Shown here: piece by piece, positions 46,071-55,226 of the stretch
Layout of the letters: each line of letters begins with the position of its first letter
Position numbering within the stretch: position 1 is the stretch's first letter
Assembly: GCF_003610735.1 (NCBI RefSeq)
Contig: NZ_RAQM01000010.1
Span: 124,001-188,000, forward strand
Source: Tenacibaculum lutimaris
Lineage (GTDB): Bacteria > Bacteroidota > Bacteroidia > Flavobacteriales > Flavobacteriaceae
Direction: 5' to 3'
DNA: 64,000 nucleotides
The notes under the pieces: generated by a model
Told to the model about the DNA's origin: nothing
What the model saw: the letters and a program-made list of their open reading frames with translations, nothing else
Databases searched by the model: none
Position numbers and translations under genes: made by a program

Positions 46071-48278
46071 TTGAAAACGAGTATTTCAGAAAAAACACTT
46101 CAAGATTTAGAGTTCACAACAGTTTTAGAACAAGTTGCTACACACTGTATCTCCTCTTTAGGGAAAGACAAAACCATGCTAATTCAGCCTATATTAAATA
46201 AGAAAAAATTATTTTTCGAATTAAACATGGTCAACGAATACTTAGCTTCTTTTGAAAACGAAAACAGAATTCCTAATCATTATTTTGAAAATATTTCTGA
46301 AGAAATTAAACGACTTGCTATTGAAAATAGTTTTTTAGAAACTGACGGATTTTTAAAATTAGCTGCAGTTTCTGAAACAGTAAACGAGCTAAAAAAGTTT
46401 CTAAAGAAATTTGAGACCTACTACCCTTCTCTATTCATTTTGAGTGATGAAATTGAGTTCACCTCGTTTATTGTTGACAATATTAAAAAAATTATTACTC
46501 CATACGGAGAAGTTGCTGACAATGCTTCTGCTACTTTAAAACAAATACGTAAGGATATTGGTGCTGTTAGAGGAAAAATATCAGAAAGTTTTTCGCGTGC
46601 TTTAAGTAAAAACTTATCAAGTGGATATTTAGACGATATTAAAGAAACTGTTATCGACAACCAACGTGTATTAGCTGTTTTGGCAATGCACCGACGTAAA
46701 GTTAAAGGTAGTTTATTAGGTTCATCTAAATCTGGTAATATTGTATACATAGCTCCACAAGCTACGCTAGCTTATAGTAGAGAATTACAAAACTTATTAT
46801 ACGAAGAAAAACAAGAAGTTGTTCGTATTTTAAGAGCCTTAGCTACTGAAATACGACCTTATACACCACTTTTAAACGAGTATATTAACTTTTTAACACA
46901 TATAGATGTTGTAGGTGCTAAAGCTAAGTATGCAAAAAGTATCAACGGTTTATTACCAAAAATCACTAAAGAAAAAAAGGTGTTTTTAAAGGATGCTTTC
47001 CACCCTATTTTATGGCAAAAAAACAAGGCTAAAAATATTGAAACCATACCGCAAACCCTTGAACTAAACGAAAAACAACAAATCATTGTTATTTCTGGTC
47101 CAAACGCTGGAGGAAAAAGTATTACATTAAAAACAATAGGTTTACTACAACTAATGTTACAAAGCGGATTATTGATTCCTGTTCATGAACGTAGTGAAAC
47201 AACATTATTCAATACGATTTTAACAGATATCGGAGACAATCAATCTATAGAAAATCAATTGAGCACCTATAGCTATCGATTAAAAAACATGCGTTATTTC
47301 TTAAGAAAATGTAATGACAACACCTTATTTTTAATTGATGAATTTGGTACGGGTTCCGATCCTGAATTAGGAGGTGCTTTAGCTGAAATTTTCTTAGAAG
47401 AATTTTACGAGAAAAAAGCCTTCGGAATTATAACCACGCACTATGCTAACCTAAAGGTATTAGCAGATGAACTAGAAAATGTTACCAATGCCAACATGCA
47501 GTTTGATGAACGTACTTTAGAACCTTTATACAGATTATATATCGGACAGGCAGGAAGTTCTTTTACGTTTGAGGTAGCACAAAAAAACGGAATTCCATAT
47601 AGCTTAATTAACAGAGCTAAAAAACGTGTAGAAACTGAAAAAGTACGTTTAGACAAAACTATTTCTAAACTTCAAAAAGAACGAAACCGTTTGCAAAAAA
47701 CTTCTGAAAGTTTAAACAAACAAAAATCGAAAGGGCAAGAACATATTGAAAATCTTCAAGAAAAAGAATTAAGAATTCGTGAAAAACTAGAAGGTTTTCA
47801 AGAGTTATACGATAACAATCAACGTATGCTTACTTTAGGTAGAAAGATAAACGAATTGTTGAATAAATATTTCCAAACCAACAATAAAAAGGAATTATCT
47901 ACCAACTTTTTTAAATGGGTTACTGCTGAAAAAACAAAACACTTAAAAAAGAATCCTCCTAAAAAGAAAACTAAAACAGAAAAACAACAAGAAAAAGTAG
48001 CTGCACAAAAGCAACAAGAAGCCATTAAAGAAGTAGAGAAAGAAGTACTTCAAAAAGTAGTAAAAGTACGAGAAGAAAAGAAAAAAGAAGCGGAAAAAAT
48101 AGCACAAGAAAAAGCTGCTTATATTTTTAAAGTAAATGATAGGGTACGTTTGATTGATGGTAATGCCGTGGGTACGATTGACAAAATAGAAAAGAAAAAA
48201 GCATTTATCAATTACGGTTTATTCACGACTGAAGCCAAAATAGAACAGTTAGAATTGGTAGAAAGAGCTAAAAAATAG
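46071..48278 (+). CDS. mutS2: MutS2-type endonuclease-like ATPase, no Smr domain
   Basis: This 735-residue protein starts at TTG (no upstream ATG fits). It has the MutS2 clamp/lever helices, Walker A ISGPNAGGKSITLKT near 341-355, STYSYRLKNMRYFL and FLIDEFGTGSDPELG (Walker B) near 420-434, then a long coiled coil at 520-640 and a KOW-like segment at the end (FKVNDRVRLIDGNAVGTI). Typical MutS2 carries a C-terminal Smr nuclease domain with LDLRG-type residues; none is present, and the protein ends right after KOW. It may bind DNA junctions or stalled ribosomes without cutting. Confidence 0.9.
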   Translation: MKTSISEKTLQDLEFTTVLEQVATHCISSLGKDKTMLIQPILNKKKLFFELNMVNEYLASFENENRIPNHYFENISEEIKRLAIENSFLETDGFLKLAAVSETVNELKKFLKKFETYYPSLFILSDEIEFTSFIVDNIKKIITPYGEVADNASATLKQIRKDIGAVRGKISESFSRALSKNLSSGYLDDIKETVIDNQRVLAVLAMHRRKVKGSLLGSSKSGNIVYIAPQATLAYSRELQNLLYEEKQEVVRILRALATEIRPYTPLLNEYINFLTHIDVVGAKAKYAKSINGLLPKITKEKKVFLKDAFHPILWQKNKAKNIETIPQTLELNEKQQIIVISGPNAGGKSITLKTIGLLQLMLQSGLLIPVHERSETTLFNTILTDIGDNQSIENQLSTYSYRLKNMRYFLRKCNDNTLFLIDEFGTGSDPELGGALAEIFLEEFYEKKAFGIITTHYANLKVLADELENVTNANMQFDERTLEPLYRLYIGQAGSSFTFEVAQKNGIPYSLINRAKKRVETEKVRLDKTISKLQKERNRLQKTSESLNKQKSKGQEHIENLQEKELRIREKLEGFQELYDNNQRMLTLGRKINELLNKYFQTNNKKELSTNFFKWVTAEKTKHLKKNPPKKKTKTEKQQEKVAAQKQQEAIKEVEKEVLQKVVKVREEKKKEAEKIAQEKAAYIFKVNDRVRLIDGNAVGTIDKIEKKKAFINYGLFTTEAKIEQLELVERAKK

Positions 48279-48297
48279 TTTTCAATTAAAAAAAAAC

Positions 48298-48867
48298 ATG
48301 AAAAAACTAATTGCTTTTGTACTGTTATTTAACTTACTCTCGTGTACAATTTCAAAAAAAGAGAACTTTGACAAAACTGAAACTGAAAAAGAAATAATTA
48401 CGAGTAAACCTAAAAAGATAAATCAAAATCCTATTGACTCTACTTTAATTATGTTGGACACTACAACAAACTTAATTTGGATGAAAAAAGACTTTAGCTC
48501 GATCGAAAAAAGGTTTTTAAGTAATTGGAATGAAATTTTTGAATGGCAACAAAAGATGAACTCTACCAACTATGCGGGGTTCAACGACTGGAGAGTGCCA
48601 ACTATAAAAGAGTATCGGTCTATTAATAAAAACACAAAAGATCGAGAATATTATAAGAAACATTACATTGAAGTAGATTCCACTTCCTTCTGGGGTAAAG
48701 GAGTTTATGCTTTTTGGAGTTCAACAACACCAAATAAAAATACAGCTAGTTACATGAGTTTTAAAAAAGGGTTTGCTGTGTCTGGAAACAGAGAAAAAAT
48801 TATAACTTACACTAAAGAACATAAAGGAAAATCATTTGGCATGAGTGTTCGATTAGTTAGAAACTAA
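48298..48867 (+). CDS. DUF1566 (Lcl) domain lipoprotein
   Basis: This 189-residue protein has a lipoprotein signal (LLFNLLSCTIS, Cys16). A DUF1566/Lcl-type domain follows: LIWMKKDFSS near 60, NYAGFNDWRVPTIKEY near 98 (the conserved WRxP), YAFWSSTTPNKNTASYMSF and SVRLVRN at the end. Such domains are extracellular C-type-lectin-like folds found on surfaces. The function is unknown. It starts 20 nt after mutS2, so expression with it is possible. No adhesin repeats are visible. Confidence 0.82.
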   Translation: MKKLIAFVLLFNLLSCTISKKENFDKTETEKEIITSKPKKINQNPIDSTLIMLDTTTNLIWMKKDFSSIEKRFLSNWNEIFEWQQKMNSTNYAGFNDWRVPTIKEYRSINKNTKDREYYKKHYIEVDSTSFWGKGVYAFWSSTTPNKNTASYMSFKKGFAVSGNREKIITYTKEHKGKSFGMSVRLVRN

Positions 48868-48927
48868 TTCATTTGTTAAAAATTTCCTATTCTTTTGTTT
48901 CTTCTCTAGTCTATTATTCTTTATGAA

Positions 48928-48935
48928 TACCTTTG
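48928..48935 (+). promoter_or_regulatory. Probable -7 element before the GNAT gene
   Basis: TACCTTTG matches TAnnTTTG and lies 14 nt before the ATG at 48950. It is inside the longer open frame from 48923, which supports the later start. Confidence 0.4.
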
Positions 48936-48949
48936 CTAAAAAAACTAAG

Positions 48950-49504
48950 ATGATTATTAGAAAGGCTACTCCACAAGACTCTAAAGAAATTGCTATTTAT
49001 ATGATGTTGGCTATGGAAGATATTGTGTACGAGTTCATAGGAGAAAAGTCTACAGAAAAAGCTCTTGATTTCCTAAGGAAATTAATTACTCAAAAAAACA
49101 ATCAATACTCTTATGAAAACTGCTATGTAATTGAAGATAACAGCAACGTTATTGCTATGGCAAATGTTTATAATGGTGCTAATTTGGAAGATTTAAGACA
49201 CCCTGTAGCTTCTTTAATAAAAACTATGTTTAACAAATCTTTTCAATGTGAAGATGAAACTCAAAAAGGTGAATTTTACATAGATTGTATTGGTGTAAAC
49301 CCTAATTATCAAGGTAAAGGACTTGGATCTAAAATGCTTTACTTTTTAATTGATGAATATGTTTACAAACAAAATGAAACGCTAGGACTTCTTGTGGATA
49401 AAGATAACCCTAATGCTAAAAAACTCTATTTAAAACTAGGTTTTGACATTGTTGGAGAGAAAACTTTAACAGGAAAAAAAATGGAGCACTTACAAATACA
49501 ATAA
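48950..49504 (+). CDS. GNAT-family N-acetyltransferase
   Basis: The start is taken at MIIRKATPQD (ATG at 48950), because a promoter element lies inside the longer frame. The 184-residue protein has the acetyl-CoA motif IDCIGVNPNYQGKGLGSKML near 112-131, with QGKGLG as the pyrophosphate loop. It ends with KKLYLKLGFDIVGEKTL, typical of the fold. The substrate is unknown; nothing in the neighbourhood suggests one. Confidence 0.87.
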   Translation: MIIRKATPQDSKEIAIYMMLAMEDIVYEFIGEKSTEKALDFLRKLITQKNNQYSYENCYVIEDNSNVIAMANVYNGANLEDLRHPVASLIKTMFNKSFQCEDETQKGEFYIDCIGVNPNYQGKGLGSKMLYFLIDEYVYKQNETLGLLVDKDNPNAKKLYLKLGFDIVGEKTLTGKKMEHLQIQ

Positions 49505-49559
49505 CTTTATTAAGAAAACTATAACAAATACTACTTAGTTTATTTTATAAGTTTACAAC

Positions 49560-49940
49560 GTGAGAAAGCTTACTAAAATATCAAATACATCAACTCTATT
49601 TCCTATAATAGGGTTGATTTTTTTATTACTATTTTCTCCTTGTAAGGTTAGAAACTTTGTACAAGCAGAACTTAACGTTCCGCAAACAGAGGTTTCTAAT
49701 AAAAGTCAAACAACATACAACCAAATAAGTTGTTATGATAGTAAAATTACAGATGCTTCATTAATACAAGTAGCATCTTCTATCAAAATTTTACCAGTTT
49801 TTCTAACTAGAGCTTTTAACTTCTCTTTTTATTTTATTGAAAGCTTACCGAGTAAACAAACTAATTATCAAAAAAAGAGATTTAGATCATCTTCTATCCC
49901 TCTTTATATTTTGTTTAAAAACTTTAAAGTCTCTCTTTAA
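49560..49940 (+). CDS. Small conserved protein next to the DoxD/DoxA quinone reductase
   Basis: This 126-residue protein starts at GTG. It has an N-terminal hydrophobic helix (14-28) ending FSPCKVRNF, then a conserved-looking stretch AELNVPQTEVSNKSQTT and a second Cys in YNQISCYDS. The C-terminal third is basic and aromatic. I recall this kind of protein directly before TQO/DoxD genes in Bacteroidota, and here it ends 114 nt before one. The two cysteines could carry a redox or metal function, which is speculation. No known domain is recognised. Confidence 0.6.
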   Translation: MRKLTKISNTSTLFPIIGLIFLLLFSPCKVRNFVQAELNVPQTEVSNKSQTTYNQISCYDSKITDASLIQVASSIKILPVFLTRAFNFSFYFIESLPSKQTNYQKKRFRSSSIPLYILFKNFKVSL

Positions 49941-50054
49941 ACCTTCCCTCCCTAACAATTAAAAATAATAATCTACATAATACTATTTTATGTAGTTCAT
50001 CAGCTATGCTTCAAATTTAAAATAGCATCAGCTTTAATTCCAAAACAAAATATT

Positions 50055-51071
50055 ATGATAAGCAACAATATAAAAAATGATTCAGGGCTTTTGGCGCTGG
50101 CAATACGATTAGTTATTGGGTGGACCTACTTCTCTGCCTTTTGGAGAAGAACTATTTTAGCAAACAAACTAGATCCTGAAGTAGCAGGATACATCGGAGA
50201 GAAGTTCAACCATTTTCTTCCAAATGCATTAGGTATTAAGCCTCTAATTCAATATTTAGTAGAAAATCCAGACATCCTATGGTTAAATATGGTAATATTT
50301 ACCATAATTGAAGGTATTGTAGGACTCTTCATCATCTTTGGTTTATTTACACGGATAATGAGTATTGGTGTATTTGGTTTAGCAATGGGAATTCTTTTGG
50401 GTTCTGGTTGGATTGGAACAACCTGCCTTGACGAATGGCAAATTGGTGTCCTTGGAATCGCAACAGGATATGTACTATTTTTAACAGGAAGCGGTAAGTA
50501 CTCGCTAGATAACTACTTTATGAAGAATAATTTTTCCTTCACTAATAAAAAATGGTTTGCATGGTTAGGGTCAGGAATTTTACCAATTAAAAACAATATT
50601 TTTCCAAGGTTTGTTTTAATAGGTTCCTTAGCAATTTTAGGAATGACGTTATTTACCAATCAAGTGTTTCATGGTGGAGTTTGGGGGACGCTTCATAACA
50701 AGTCAGTTAAACCTAAATTAGAAATAACAGAAGGTAAAATTAACAACGATACACTTTCTTTTGACGTTTTTAGAACAGAAGGTGTTGATGTATACGGATC
50801 GTGGGTTATCGCTATTGAAGTATTGGATCAAAATAATAAATCTATTGTTCAGTACACTCAAAAAGAGTTAGCTTCGTTAGCTGATCAAAACATATCAAAC
50901 TATTATGTTGCTAAAATTAAACCAGGCAAACATAGCTTGGTCGTTCCTTTAGGAGCCAAAGCTAAAATGACTTTCAGTAATCAAGTTTTTTCACAGCTTT
51001 CTAACGGAACATATACCGTAAAAATAACAGACATTAGTGGTGCTTTTTGGACACATCAAATAACTAAATAA
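50055..51071 (+). CDS. Thiosulfate:quinone oxidoreductase-like DoxD/DoxA fusion
   Basis: This 338-residue membrane protein joins a DoxD-like four-helix part (about 15-160: LALAIRLVIGWTYFSAFWRR, GIVGLFIIFGLFTRIMSIGVF, GSGWIGTTCLDEWQIGVLG) to a DoxA-like soluble beta domain at about 205-338 (GGVWGTLHNKSVKPKLEITEG). In archaea the two are separate subunits that oxidise thiosulfate and pass electrons to quinone. No sox genes are visible, so the donor is uncertain. It is followed by a 14-bp perfect hairpin terminator. Confidence 0.82.
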   Translation: MISNNIKNDSGLLALAIRLVIGWTYFSAFWRRTILANKLDPEVAGYIGEKFNHFLPNALGIKPLIQYLVENPDILWLNMVIFTIIEGIVGLFIIFGLFTRIMSIGVFGLAMGILLGSGWIGTTCLDEWQIGVLGIATGYVLFLTGSGKYSLDNYFMKNNFSFTNKKWFAWLGSGILPIKNNIFPRFVLIGSLAILGMTLFTNQVFHGGVWGTLHNKSVKPKLEITEGKINNDTLSFDVFRTEGVDVYGSWVIAIEVLDQNNKSIVQYTQKELASLADQNISNYYVAKIKPGKHSLVVPLGAKAKMTFSNQVFSQLSNGTYTVKITDISGAFWTHQITK

Positions 51072-51076
51072 ACCTA

Positions 51077-51115
51077 AAACGCAATAGTGAAAAACAATCA
51101 CTATTGCGTTTCTTT
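51077..51115 (+). terminator. Terminator of the DoxD/DoxA gene
   Basis: A perfect 14-bp stem AAACGCAATAGTGA / TCACTATTGCGTTT with a 7-nt loop is followed by CTTTT. Confidence 0.92.
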
Positions 51116-51257
51116 TACAACTTCAACTTCTCACCAACCAAACTTATATTTTTTTTAACAAATTTCATATCAATTACTTTTTCTTTTATAAATAATTTCA
51201 CCCCAAAAGCTATCAAGTGTTTTCTACACTTCTCCCTTACTAATAAAAAAGCAGACT

Positions 51258-51701
51258 ATGAGCAATCAATTAAATTTTAAAGAATTAAACTTTAAACTGG
51301 CGGTAATTAACGAGTTAATGTACGTTCAAGAGGTATTACAACCTAAATTAGACGTATATGAATTTATTGAAAAGAAACGAAACTTAACTTCTTCAAAAGC
51401 TTATAATATTATTGAAGAAGAAGGCTATGAAGTAATTCCCGAGGTATTAGAATATTTTAAAACCTTAGAAATCACTTCTGAAATGGTTAAAAACATTGAA
51501 GAGCTACACATGGATGGTGGTGAAGAAATCTATGGTCAAATTATCCCTTTTTGGGACGGTGAAGATGATGTATTTAGTGTGAATTCTGCTGTTGACTCTA
51601 CATTACTACCCAACCTAAAAAGTGTTTCTCTTCTTTATAGCGAAAATGATTCTTTATTAGAAGAATTTCAAGAAAAAGGAATTGAAGCTGACTGGCTTTA
51701 A
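51258..51701 (+). CDS. DUF6892-like protein
   Basis: This 147-residue soluble protein opens with LNFKELNFKLAVINELMYVQ and has an acidic centre (MDGGEEIYGQIIPFWDGEDDVFSVNSAVD, core FWDGEDD). It resembles DUF6892, a family often found next to immunity-like or leucine-rich proteins in toxin-rich regions. It opens a three-gene run with a propeller-like gene (29 nt on) and an M23 peptidase pseudogene. Function unknown. Confidence 0.65.
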   Translation: MSNQLNFKELNFKLAVINELMYVQEVLQPKLDVYEFIEKKRNLTSSKAYNIIEEEGYEVIPEVLEYFKTLEITSEMVKNIEELHMDGGEEIYGQIIPFWDGEDDVFSVNSAVDSTLLPNLKSVSLLYSENDSLLEEFQEKGIEADWL

Positions 51702-51730
51702 GAAAGTAAAAAACATATTAAAAGTATATA

Positions 51731-52993
51731 ATGGAAACTAGTAAAACAAACGATAAAGAAATACAACAAGAATGGTGCAACATTGGCGAAACATATGCTA
51801 CTGAGGTTAACAAAATGGTTGCTTTTGGGGAGGAACATGGTTGGGAAAATTGGAAAGGTAAAGAACCAGAAGACAACCGTGACCATTTAGCTGATGTCGT
51901 GGTACAAAAGTTAAGAGAAGCCAATAAAACTGGGCATATTGAAGAGTTCAGAAAACAATATCCACCCGCTCATACTCCGTTAATAAAATATTTTAAAGAG
52001 AAAGGACAAAGCATTGAACAACTATGTTTTATTGAAAACGAAAAAATTGTTTTCATTGTTGGTAGCTCATATCAAAAGAGACAAGCATATATTCTAAACA
52101 ATAAAACACTAATCAAATTAGACGATACTATTGAAGCTATTGGAAAATCTCATCAAAATAATATTTTTGCAATTAAAACATCTAATGTATTAATTACTCG
52201 TAAAGAATGGGATGGAGAGATTATCGAAACATTTGAATTAGGTGACATAAATAAATTAGGCATTTCAAATATGACGCCTTTTAATGATGGTAAAAAAGTA
52301 CTTGTCACTACTTCTGAAGGGATATATCTTGTTTCTAAAAACACAATAAACATGATACATCCTGAGCCTGATTTAGAAGATGAAGAATGGGACTCATACA
52401 TAGCTATGGAAAACGCTACTTTATCAAATAACAATCAATATATTGTAGTAGGCGATCAATCTTTTGACCATCGAGTAATGGACAGCGAAGGAAATCAAAT
52501 TGGAGAAATAGGTCCACAGTCTTCTTATCCTCATTTTTGTCTTTTTTCTAAAGACGACAAGCAACTTATTACAAATTCTTGCCATTTTTACAATGGAATC
52601 ACTATTGGCGTAGACGCTGATAACTTAAATGGAATAGAAGTTGAATCTTATGTAAATGAAGCCGATAACTTTAAAGTTATTGATGATGAAATGAGAGTTT
52701 ATGTTGGTACAACAACTAAAGATTACTATATCTTAGGAGATGCATACGGGTATATTAAAGCGTTTGACAAAAATGGAAACTGTATTTGGAGGCATTTTTT
52801 AGGGTCTACCATAAGTGGTATCGCTATTTCTGATGATGAACAAACTTTATGGGTAGGTTCTTACACTGGGTTTGTTCACAAATTAAAGCTAGGTAAAGGA
52901 CATAGGGATACGCACACAATAGGTAATGGAAATCATCACGAAGATTTCAGATTAATTCTTTGGAAAGAAGAAGAAAAAGAACTCTGGTGGTAA
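51731..52993 (+). CDS. WD40/quinoprotein-like beta-propeller protein
   Basis: This 420-residue soluble protein starts with a helical domain (QEWCNIGETYATEVNKMVAF; GWENWKGKEPEDNRDHLADV) of about 110 residues. Repeated beta blades follow, seen as KLDDTIEAIGKSHQNNIFAIK, GISNMTPFNDGKKVLVTTSEGIYLV, CLFSKDDKQLITNSC and TISGIAISDDEQTLWVGSY. I do not recognise the family. The tandem blade pattern suggests a seven-bladed propeller. It lies between a DUF6892-like gene and the M23 pseudogene, whose start overlaps its end. A role with these neighbours is inferred. Confidence 0.6.
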   Translation: METSKTNDKEIQQEWCNIGETYATEVNKMVAFGEEHGWENWKGKEPEDNRDHLADVVVQKLREANKTGHIEEFRKQYPPAHTPLIKYFKEKGQSIEQLCFIENEKIVFIVGSSYQKRQAYILNNKTLIKLDDTIEAIGKSHQNNIFAIKTSNVLITRKEWDGEIIETFELGDINKLGISNMTPFNDGKKVLVTTSEGIYLVSKNTINMIHPEPDLEDEEWDSYIAMENATLSNNNQYIVVGDQSFDHRVMDSEGNQIGEIGPQSSYPHFCLFSKDDKQLITNSCHFYNGITIGVDADNLNGIEVESYVNEADNFKVIDDEMRVYVGTTTKDYYILGDAYGYIKAFDKNGNCIWRHFLGSTISGIAISDDEQTLWVGSYTGFVHKLKLGKGHRDTHTIGNGNHHEDFRLILWKEEEKELWW

Positions 52994-53508
52994 GAGCAAT
53001 TAAAATAAAAAAAAGAACACTTATTCTTTTTATAATTCTATTAACAGGCTTTTTAATTCCTCAAAACTTAAAAATGCCTGTTGATGGAGCTATCAAATCT
53101 GATTATAATCAAAAGTCATTTTGGTATTACCCATGGGGAAAATCAGTTACCCACAAAGGAATTGATATTTTTGCTAAGAAAAATACTAAAATTACATCTT
53201 CAACTAATGGACTCGTTTTATTTTCTGGAAAAATAAGTATGGGAGGAAATATTGTAGTTATTCTAGGTCCAAAATGAAGATTACACTACTACGCACATTT
53301 AGAAGAAGTGAAAACATCTATATTAACTTTTGTAAATAATAGTTCGGAAATTGGAACAGTGGGAACTAGTGGAAATGCTGTGGGGAAATCTCCCCACCTA
53401 CACTATTCTATAATCACTTTAATTCCTTATGTATGGAAGATTGATTCAGACAGACAAGGATGGAAAAAAATGTTTTATCTAAATCCTATTGATTTCCTAG
53501 AAGAATAG
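52987..53508 (+). pseudogene. M23 zinc endopeptidase broken by an in-frame TGA
   Basis: The frame runs from a GTG near 52987 (overlapping the propeller gene) to 53508, with a single TGA at 53275-53277. Upstream are a membrane anchor (RTLILFIILLTGFLIP) and the M23 zinc motif HKGIDIF; downstream are HYYAHLEE and the second metal motif HLHYS. The break falls at GPK-stop-RLHYYAH, where relatives usually have Trp (TGG), so TGG to TGA is the likely change. Everything else is intact, which suggests recent decay or a sequence error. M23 enzymes cut peptidoglycan cross-links. Confidence 0.8.
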
Positions 53509-53511
53509 CTT

Positions 53512-53736
53512 TTATTCCAGTCCTTCCATTTCAGCATCATAAAATAAACCTGCTGCTTCAATAAGTCCTTCAAGTTCATTCGCTAAATCTTGTTCGTTTT
53601 CATCAGACAAGTCTTCAAACCACTCTATTTCATCATCTTTTAAATTGATTAAAAAACGAGGATACTCAGTATGTAAAACAAAAATATCTTCTGGATGATT
53701 GCTATTATCTGCTAATAAAAATTTAGGTAAGTTCAT
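53512..53736 (-). CDS. Small acidic conserved flavobacterial protein
   Basis: This 74-residue acidic protein (NHPEDIFVLHTEYPRFLINLKDDEIEWFED) overlaps the MATE gene by 14 nt, its start lying inside the end of that gene, so it is translationally coupled to it. I recognise it as a short protein often found after MATE genes in flavobacteria, but have no function for it. No motif or membrane segment is seen. Confidence 0.6.
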   Translation of the reverse strand: MNLPKFLLADNSNHPEDIFVLHTEYPRFLINLKDDEIEWFEDLSDENEQDLANELEGLIEAAGLFYDAEMEGLE

Positions 53737-55111
53737 TATGTTTGGTTTTAATCAATTGTAAAGTTAATTTATTAAATCGTATAAAAAGTAAAATTGAAGC
53801 GGTAGTTAGTCCTGCTAACAATCCTAGCCATATTCCAAAACTACCATACCTTTCTGCTGCTCCGAAATAAAAACTAATAGGAAAACCTACAACCCAATAC
53901 GATATAAACGTAATTAATGTAGGAATTTTAACGTCTTGTAAACCACGTAAAGCCCCTAACACCATTACTTGTATACTATCACTAATTTGAAAAATAGCTG
54001 CTGCAATTAATAAATTAGCTGCAATACTCATTACTTCCATATTATCTACATAGTTTTCAGCATCGCTTAAATCCATATATAAATTTGGTAATGATTTATG
54101 AAAAACAAAGAAGAAAGTAGCAAAAATAACGGCTAAAATAGTTCCTAAGAAAAATATAGAAAATGCTATTCTTCTTAACTCTTTATAATCTTGTAACCCT
54201 TTCTGATTTCCTACTCTAATCATTGAAGCTACACTCAAACCTGTTGCTACCATAAATGTCATAGAAGATAAGTTCAATGCTATTTGATTTGCTGCTTGCG
54301 GATTCTTTCCTAACAATCCACTTAACCAAACAGCTGCAGTAAAAATAGCTACCTCAAAAAACATTTGCATGGCGCTCGGTGTACCTAAACTTATAATTTT
54401 TCTCAGCATTAACGTATCTAAAACAAAAAATTTAATATTGGTTACTAAGCGTTTTGAACGTTCTTTTTTACTTAACAGCCACCATAAATAAGTTACCATT
54501 ACAAATCTTGATAGTAGGGTTCCGTAAGCAGCACCTACGATTCCTAACTCAGGAAAACCAAATTTTCCGTAGATTAATAAATAATTCAACAATACATTTA
54601 ACACATTGGCAATTAATGTTGCATACATTGGGTAACGCGTCATCGACATACCATCACTGAATTGTTTAAATGCTTGAAAAACAATCATAGGGATTAATGA
54701 AAAAGCTACCAAATCTAAATATGGTATTGCCAACTCAACCACTTCTACAGGTTGTTTCATTAAATACATTAAAGGTTTGGAAAAGAATACTGCTAAAAAC
54801 AGCATAATTCCCATCATCGTACATAAAAAAAGCCCATGCTTAAAAGCTGATTTTGCTTGATCAAAATTATTTGATGAATCTGCTTCTGCTATTAAAGGGG
54901 TTATAGCGGTAGAAAAACCAATACCTAACGACATTGCTATAAACATAAAGCTATTTCCTAATGAAACTGCTGCTAATTCAGCTGTTCCAAGTTGCCCCAC
55001 CATAATATTATCTATAAAACTTACAAACGTATGTCCTAGCATTCCCAACATTACTGGCGCTGCAAGTTTCAAGTTATATTTAAACTCCGAAGTATATTGT
55101 TGTAAATTCAA
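53723..55111 (-). CDS. MATE-family multidrug efflux transporter
   Basis: This 462-residue protein has twelve hydrophobic helices in two MATE halves. Typical segments are NLKLAAPVMLGMLGHTFVSFIDNIMVGQLGTAELAAVSLG near the N-terminus, and SLGTPSAMQMFFEVAIFTAAVWLSGLLG near 245 in the second half. NorM-type pumps expel cationic drugs in exchange for Na+ or H+. Substrates cannot be predicted from sequence. It is followed by a coupled 74-residue gene. Confidence 0.92.
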   Translation of the reverse strand: MNLQQYTSEFKYNLKLAAPVMLGMLGHTFVSFIDNIMVGQLGTAELAAVSLGNSFMFIAMSLGIGFSTAITPLIAEADSSNNFDQAKSAFKHGLFLCTMMGIMLFLAVFFSKPLMYLMKQPVEVVELAIPYLDLVAFSLIPMIVFQAFKQFSDGMSMTRYPMYATLIANVLNVLLNYLLIYGKFGFPELGIVGAAYGTLLSRFVMVTYLWWLLSKKERSKRLVTNIKFFVLDTLMLRKIISLGTPSAMQMFFEVAIFTAAVWLSGLLGKNPQAANQIALNLSSMTFMVATGLSVASMIRVGNQKGLQDYKELRRIAFSIFFLGTILAVIFATFFFVFHKSLPNLYMDLSDAENYVDNMEVMSIAANLLIAAAIFQISDSIQVMVLGALRGLQDVKIPTLITFISYWVVGFPISFYFGAAERYGSFGIWLGLLAGLTTASILLFIRFNKLTLQLIKTKHNELT

Positions 55112-55195
55112 TTTCTATCCTTTTTTTCAAGCTGCGAAGATAAGTTTTTTAAAGGTGCTCCAACTTTATCTTCTTCATTTTTTAATTTATTTAAC

Positions 55196-55203
55196 TACCT
55201 TTG
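55196..55203 (+). promoter_or_regulatory. Probable -7 element of tpx
   Basis: TACCTTTG matches TAnnTTTG and gives a leader of about 20 nt. No clear -33 TTG is visible. Confidence 0.45.
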
Positions 55204-55226
55204 ATTTTTATTAAAATTGGAATAAA

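Noticed and set aside
53275-53277. TGA in the M23 gene as selenocysteine
   Set aside because: The position is Trp in relatives and no SECIS-like structure or Sec genes are seen.
53308-53508. A separate 66-residue gene after the M23 stop
   Set aside because: It is in the same frame as 52987-53277 and completes the M23 domain (HYYAHLEE, HLHYS); it is the second half of one broken gene.
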